Shown here in pieces: positions 59,696-64,000 of a stretch of 64,000 nucleotides of DNA (the stretch's first letter is position 1; each line of letters opens with the position of its first letter). The stretch is from contig NC_081139.1 in NCBI RefSeq assembly GCF_958295425.1, positions 25,092,888 to 25,156,887 on the forward strand, given 5' to 3'. The stretch is from Solea solea. Its lineage: Eukaryota; Chordata; Actinopteri; Pleuronectiformes; Soleidae. Both the position numbers and the translations under genes were made by a program. The notes beneath the pieces are model-generated. The model did no database searches, was not told the origin of the DNA, and saw only the letters and a list, made by a program, of their open reading frames with translations.

Positions 59696-60044
59696 CATGC
59701 AGCCATTATCACTGCCAGAGCTGTAGATGGCTCTTCAACTTCTTCGAGTGATCGTGGTGTTGAGGAAGGAGACCACCTCTGGCCCTACTTAGAGTCGAAG
59801 TCTTTCATTTGTGTGTGTAAAAGACCATTCATATGAAATGAAATGCCAACTCTGCCTCCTGAAAGATTGTGAAATAATGGCCTTCAAAAATTCACCTTTG
59901 AGTTTGAAGAAACACATCGAGGTAAGTTACAAACATAATACACAAATGGCACACCAGCTTGAGCTATCAGTAAGTGCTAGCTAAGTAGCTAGCTACCTGC
60001 AGTTCCTGACATGCTGCGGTGTTCACTTAGCAGCTAGCTAACAC

Positions 60045-60245
60045 TATGTATATATACATATATGTATATATACATATATACATATATGTATATATATATG
60101 TATATGTATATATATGTACATATACATATATGTACATATATATACACACATACACATACATATATGTACATATATATGTATATATACACACACACACATA
60201 TATGTATATATATACATATATGTATATAAATGTACACACACACAC
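60045..60245. repeat. (TATACA/TATGTA)n low-complexity tract
   Basis: About 200 bp of alternating pyrimidine-purine sequence. It is open in several frames on both strands only because of composition. Confidence 0.95.
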
Positions 60246-63200
60246 AAGGCTTTCTGACATGATGTTGTTTCTAAAAAATAGAGAAGATAAAAGACTTCCT
60301 TAGAGGGTCCTGGGACCGGTTCAGGTCTGGACTTCCATACACGAAATGGACGTAGTCTTCAAGTTTCTACAAAGACTACAATGCTTACATTTATTTCCTC
60401 TATCAGGATTCCTTCTTTGCACATTGTTTCCATGTCATGAGGGAGAAGCCTCCTGAGAAGTTTAACATGACAAAAACAACGTTTTTGACTGTAGTTTTGT
60501 TTTGTTGTCCTGGTGGCCACTGACAGTATTGTAACCAGCAATGATGTCACATCATGGCTGTGCTTCATCCTCTGACTGCATGACAATGGTGTGAACACAC
60601 AGCTGCTGGATGACGCATGACTCAGGTCAGAGGTCATCCTGCCTTGGTAACAGAATGTACTTTGCTCGGAAACAACCAGGGAAGCAGAAGGATGCAACTG
60701 AGCACAATCCTCAAATTACAGAAAACAAACTAGGAACAGCGAGTGTTGGAGGGACTCAGATATCAGCATGGGGAGTGAAAACATGCAGAGCAAAATCCCT
60801 GCTGACAAATCAGACTCAAGTGTGTATCTAAATAATATTCAGAAAAACAAACACTCTGCATGCTTGAGCAGATTGAGCATATTGGCCCAGATCAATCCAG
60901 CATTTCCTCAGACTGTCAAGAAAAGACAAAGAAAGGCTGCTTTAATTGTAGATGTCTAGCCAGATAATCAAGGCGTTAATGACAGAGGGGAGTCAGGATG
61001 AGCTTAAACCAACTGACAGCTTTACTGTGTGGCTTTCACAGCCCAACCGACCCATTAATACTGGGTTACTCAAGCAACGAACAGCCATCAGTGACTCACC
61101 ACTATCCTGTGATTCTTCACTTGGTGTCCACTTCACATAAAAACATGCCAACTGTGCTCTCCAACAGCTCTCACCTCATATCCCCTTAAAAAAAAGTACC
61201 AGATCACAGTCAGCAGCATCCACCACCATCCCAACCCTGGCAAAGCTTCTCCGCATGCGCAGCTGTTGCCATAGAGACAAAGCCGGTTGCTGATGTTTAT
61301 TCTAAACTGGGCTAGCCCTCAGGGAGAGATGTGAGAGGGATGCACTGTATGGAAAAAATGAGAGAAATTGATTGCGTGAGACTTGACATGAGCTTTCAGC
61401 TTCATTTATCCCAGACAATCTCACAGACTCAGATGAACCATGCAGACCATCTGGATGTGACAGAGGAGATTAGTGTAATCTCAATATACCATCAGGAGAA
61501 GATGATGTCCCCTATAGCAGGAGCAAAATTCCATGTGCCCCATATTCACCATAAATACCTTTGCAGTTGTAGTCAATTTAAAGCTCTCCAAACATGAAAA
61601 AGACATAAAAGGTGTTTTAAACAACAAATGACAGACCCACATTTTAATGAGGAAGAGGAATCTGCTGTAAGGGACGGCTCTAACGAATGGTCTCCCTGTC
61701 ACCAGAGTCTGCCCCACTTGAAAACGAGGAAGACAAATTACACACTGACCCCCCTGAAGGCCTCACACTGAGGGTCAGAGTAGCTGTGCTAGCCAAACAA
61801 ACACCAGCAAAAAAAAAAAAACAAAAAAAAAAAACACAGGACCATTCCCACACTGCTATGGTCAGCATTCACTCACTTCATGTCAGCCTCAGGGAAAGTA
61901 GGGAGGTTTTCAATTCTGACCCAATTATTACTCTCAGTATCATCCTCTCCATCCTGGAACATGCCCTCATGGTAATGCTGTGGTGCAGGTGTCAAACTTC
62001 ATGGATATGTGGATACAGAGGTGCTAACAATGACAGAGAGAGAGTCCTGTAGCTGCACAGTCAGCAGACACGACCAAGGGATGAATGTACACTTCCCCTA
62101 ATCCTCATCCCACATCTTGTTGTCTGTGGAAACCCATCAGGCAGATCGCCATGGCAATACAACCACATCCAACTCAACTCAACTCAATTTCAGGAAAGAT
62201 TATTCACAAGTATTCATTGTGTACACCTTTACTACTTTAGCACTTAAAACAGATTACCAACGATAATCAACCCTAACCCAGTACAGTGCATTTATTATAT
62301 TGATTCCAATCTAGGGGTGCAATATAATATATAGCAATAAGAAAATAATAATAATGTAATTTAATTAGATAAATATAGACAATAAGTACTAATAATAACA
62401 ATACTAAAAGGAGCAATAATGTCACAGACAAACAGTGCCAAGTTAAAGAGTAACTAAACACCGCTCTTATGAGGCTAACTCTGGCCAATGCCTCATTTTG
62501 AAAAATGCCAAGATGTGGACTGAGAGCCGAAATGATAAGGTGCACTGTTATTTATTTATGTACAGTTGTTGGATGCAATGTAGACATTATGAGGTTTGGA
62601 CCTTTGCAGCGAGGACATTTTAGTAACAGAATTTTAATGGAATACCCGTGAATTAAGTCATAGAAGTTATGGATCTTGGTGAGCAGCCATGGTTTTCCGT
62701 GGTGGAGGATCGAGGACTTCAACAGCTGCTGATAGTGCACTTGGAACTGTGTTACACTCTCCTTACCCCCTTACCTAAATATTGGTAGGTTGTTTGATGC
62801 ACGTGGAAGTAACATAGGTTTGCCCCATACATAAGTGAAGTGAGATAGTTAAAGGACTCAGTGGCAGGATGAAGATGCACGTAGTACAGGGTTGCTCTGC
62901 GACTGCTCTGCTTCTCACACAGCAACAGCAATTGGCAAATCTCTGATGCATTTTATTCTGCAGACTAAGCAGACTAAAAGCTTTCAACTACTTCTTTATG
63001 AATGAGACACACTAACAAATTCCATCACTTCTGCAGAATCTACAGCGTGTTGAGTTTAGAGTAGCATTCAAGAAACCCTGTAAATGTCATTACTTTGCAC
63101 ACACATGCAGTCCACTAACCAAAAGTCATTGGAGTAGAAGATTGGTTAGTTATGTTTTCATCGGTGTGGGTTTCTCTGCAAATTTGTCCTTCGATTAGCA

Positions 63201-64000
63201 ACTTCCTGTCTTACAGGTGAATCCAAATGTTTTTGTGATGGTCAGGTGATCACCTAAGTATATTCCCTTTCCATTTGGTAATAATCTACCCACTGATGGC
63301 CTCACAGTTTTCATTCACATATTCAAGAAATCCCCATCTCTTATAATGGGCAAAATAAATCATATCTCTGTCAAAGGTCATGGGATTTGAATGAAATGGT
63401 GGATGTGTGTGTGTATGCTGGATCAGACACTCAACCATCAGACTACATTTCATCTGCATTTCACCCAGATTATGGATTAAATGTAACACTGAGCGTCGTT
63501 ATCATCTGATAATCGCTATCCATCCATCCAGCTATTGTCACCAGTCAACAGAGTAGTTTAGTAGCTCTGCTTGTGAAGTGTTTGTCAAACTTTTTCTCCA
63601 AATCAAACCACTGTTTCTCTAATAATACGGTCTTTAAGCATTCTGCAATGTAGAGACTATGACCAGGCTCAGTTGCTGATACAGTAACTGCTTTATTTAG
63701 AGAACTAGAAATGGCCTTTTAGCCTCAGACTCCCTGCCTCCAGCCAGGTCAATAACAAAGTGGAGTAGAAAGGAGAGTTGAATTTTATTAGTTGGCTCAA
63801 TTCTGTTCCAGAGGTGAGGTGAGGGCTACGACCCAGGAGAAAATCTGATTTGTTGTTCTCCATCACAGAGAAGCTGATCTATCCCACAGAACATCCCCTG
63901 CTGATGCTGTCAGCAAAAACATGAGCATGCATGTACTCTGACCAACGCACATGCGCACAAACAAACACAATCACACACACACACACACACACAGTCACCA

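Larger units (their letters stand above)
58416..64000. other. Region upstream of the ndrg3 coding sequence
   Basis: Probably first intron or 5' flank of ndrg3. It contains AAT and AT microsatellites (58506-58547, 58575-58627), a dispersed repeat (59447-59695), a CATA/TATA tract (60045-60245) and otherwise unremarkable sequence. No exon or RNA gene was recognised. Confidence 0.55.

Noticed and set aside
60027..60303. Tyr/Ile-rich ORFs on both strands
   Set aside because: Composition effect of TATACA repeats.
61687..62052. 121-codon plus-strand ORF with a poly-Lys segment
   Set aside because: The Lys run comes from an A-rich stretch (61809-61835); no family match, Kozak or splice support.

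Overview
This 64 kb window is vertebrate nuclear DNA, almost certainly from a ray-finned (teleost) fish. The evidence is intron-split genes with GT-AG junctions, many introns of only about 80-110 bp, dense microsatellites, and fish-type repeats: a Penelope-like reverse transcriptase fragment, LINE tails, TTAA-flanked MITEs and SINE-like copies. The species cannot be named from the sequence. No prokaryotic feature, CRISPR array or viral gene was seen.

Four protein-coding genes were reconstructed exon by exon, and the reading frame closes across every junction. (1) 737-11869, plus strand: the 3' two-thirds of a sarcomeric myosin heavy chain (25 exons, 1,281 codons before the stop), called myh7b from its family match and its neighbour. 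(2) 14462-26986, minus strand: complete trpc4ap (18 coding exons, 774 aa), a CUL4-DDB1 ubiquitin-ligase substrate receptor. (3) 28747-31535, minus strand: complete sla2-like SH3-SH2 adaptor (7 coding exons, 254 aa). (4) 34822-58388, minus strand: complete ndrg3 coding region (15 coding exons, 371 aa), with a 10.5 kb second coding intron.

Layout: 1-736 is myosin intron. The myosin and trpc4ap genes are tail to tail, with about 2.6 kb between stop codons. trpc4ap, sla2 and ndrg3 then follow in the same orientation. 58416-64000 lies upstream of the first ndrg3 coding exon and shows only repeats; it is probably the first intron or 5' flank. The order and orientation myh7b(+)-trpc4ap(-)-sla2(-)-ndrg3(-) match human 20q11, but there the two pairs are separated by many genes. 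The four genes do not form a functional unit; they share ancestral synteny.

No unknown biological system was found. The points most worth a second look are the collapsed synteny, two perfect short hairpins with 1-3 base loops, several dispersed sequence pairs inside the window, a CArG/MEF2-like motif cluster in a myosin intron, an in-frame open exon upstream of the sla2 start, and an 11-bp minisatellite with higher-order structure that creates look-alike ORFs in all three minus frames.
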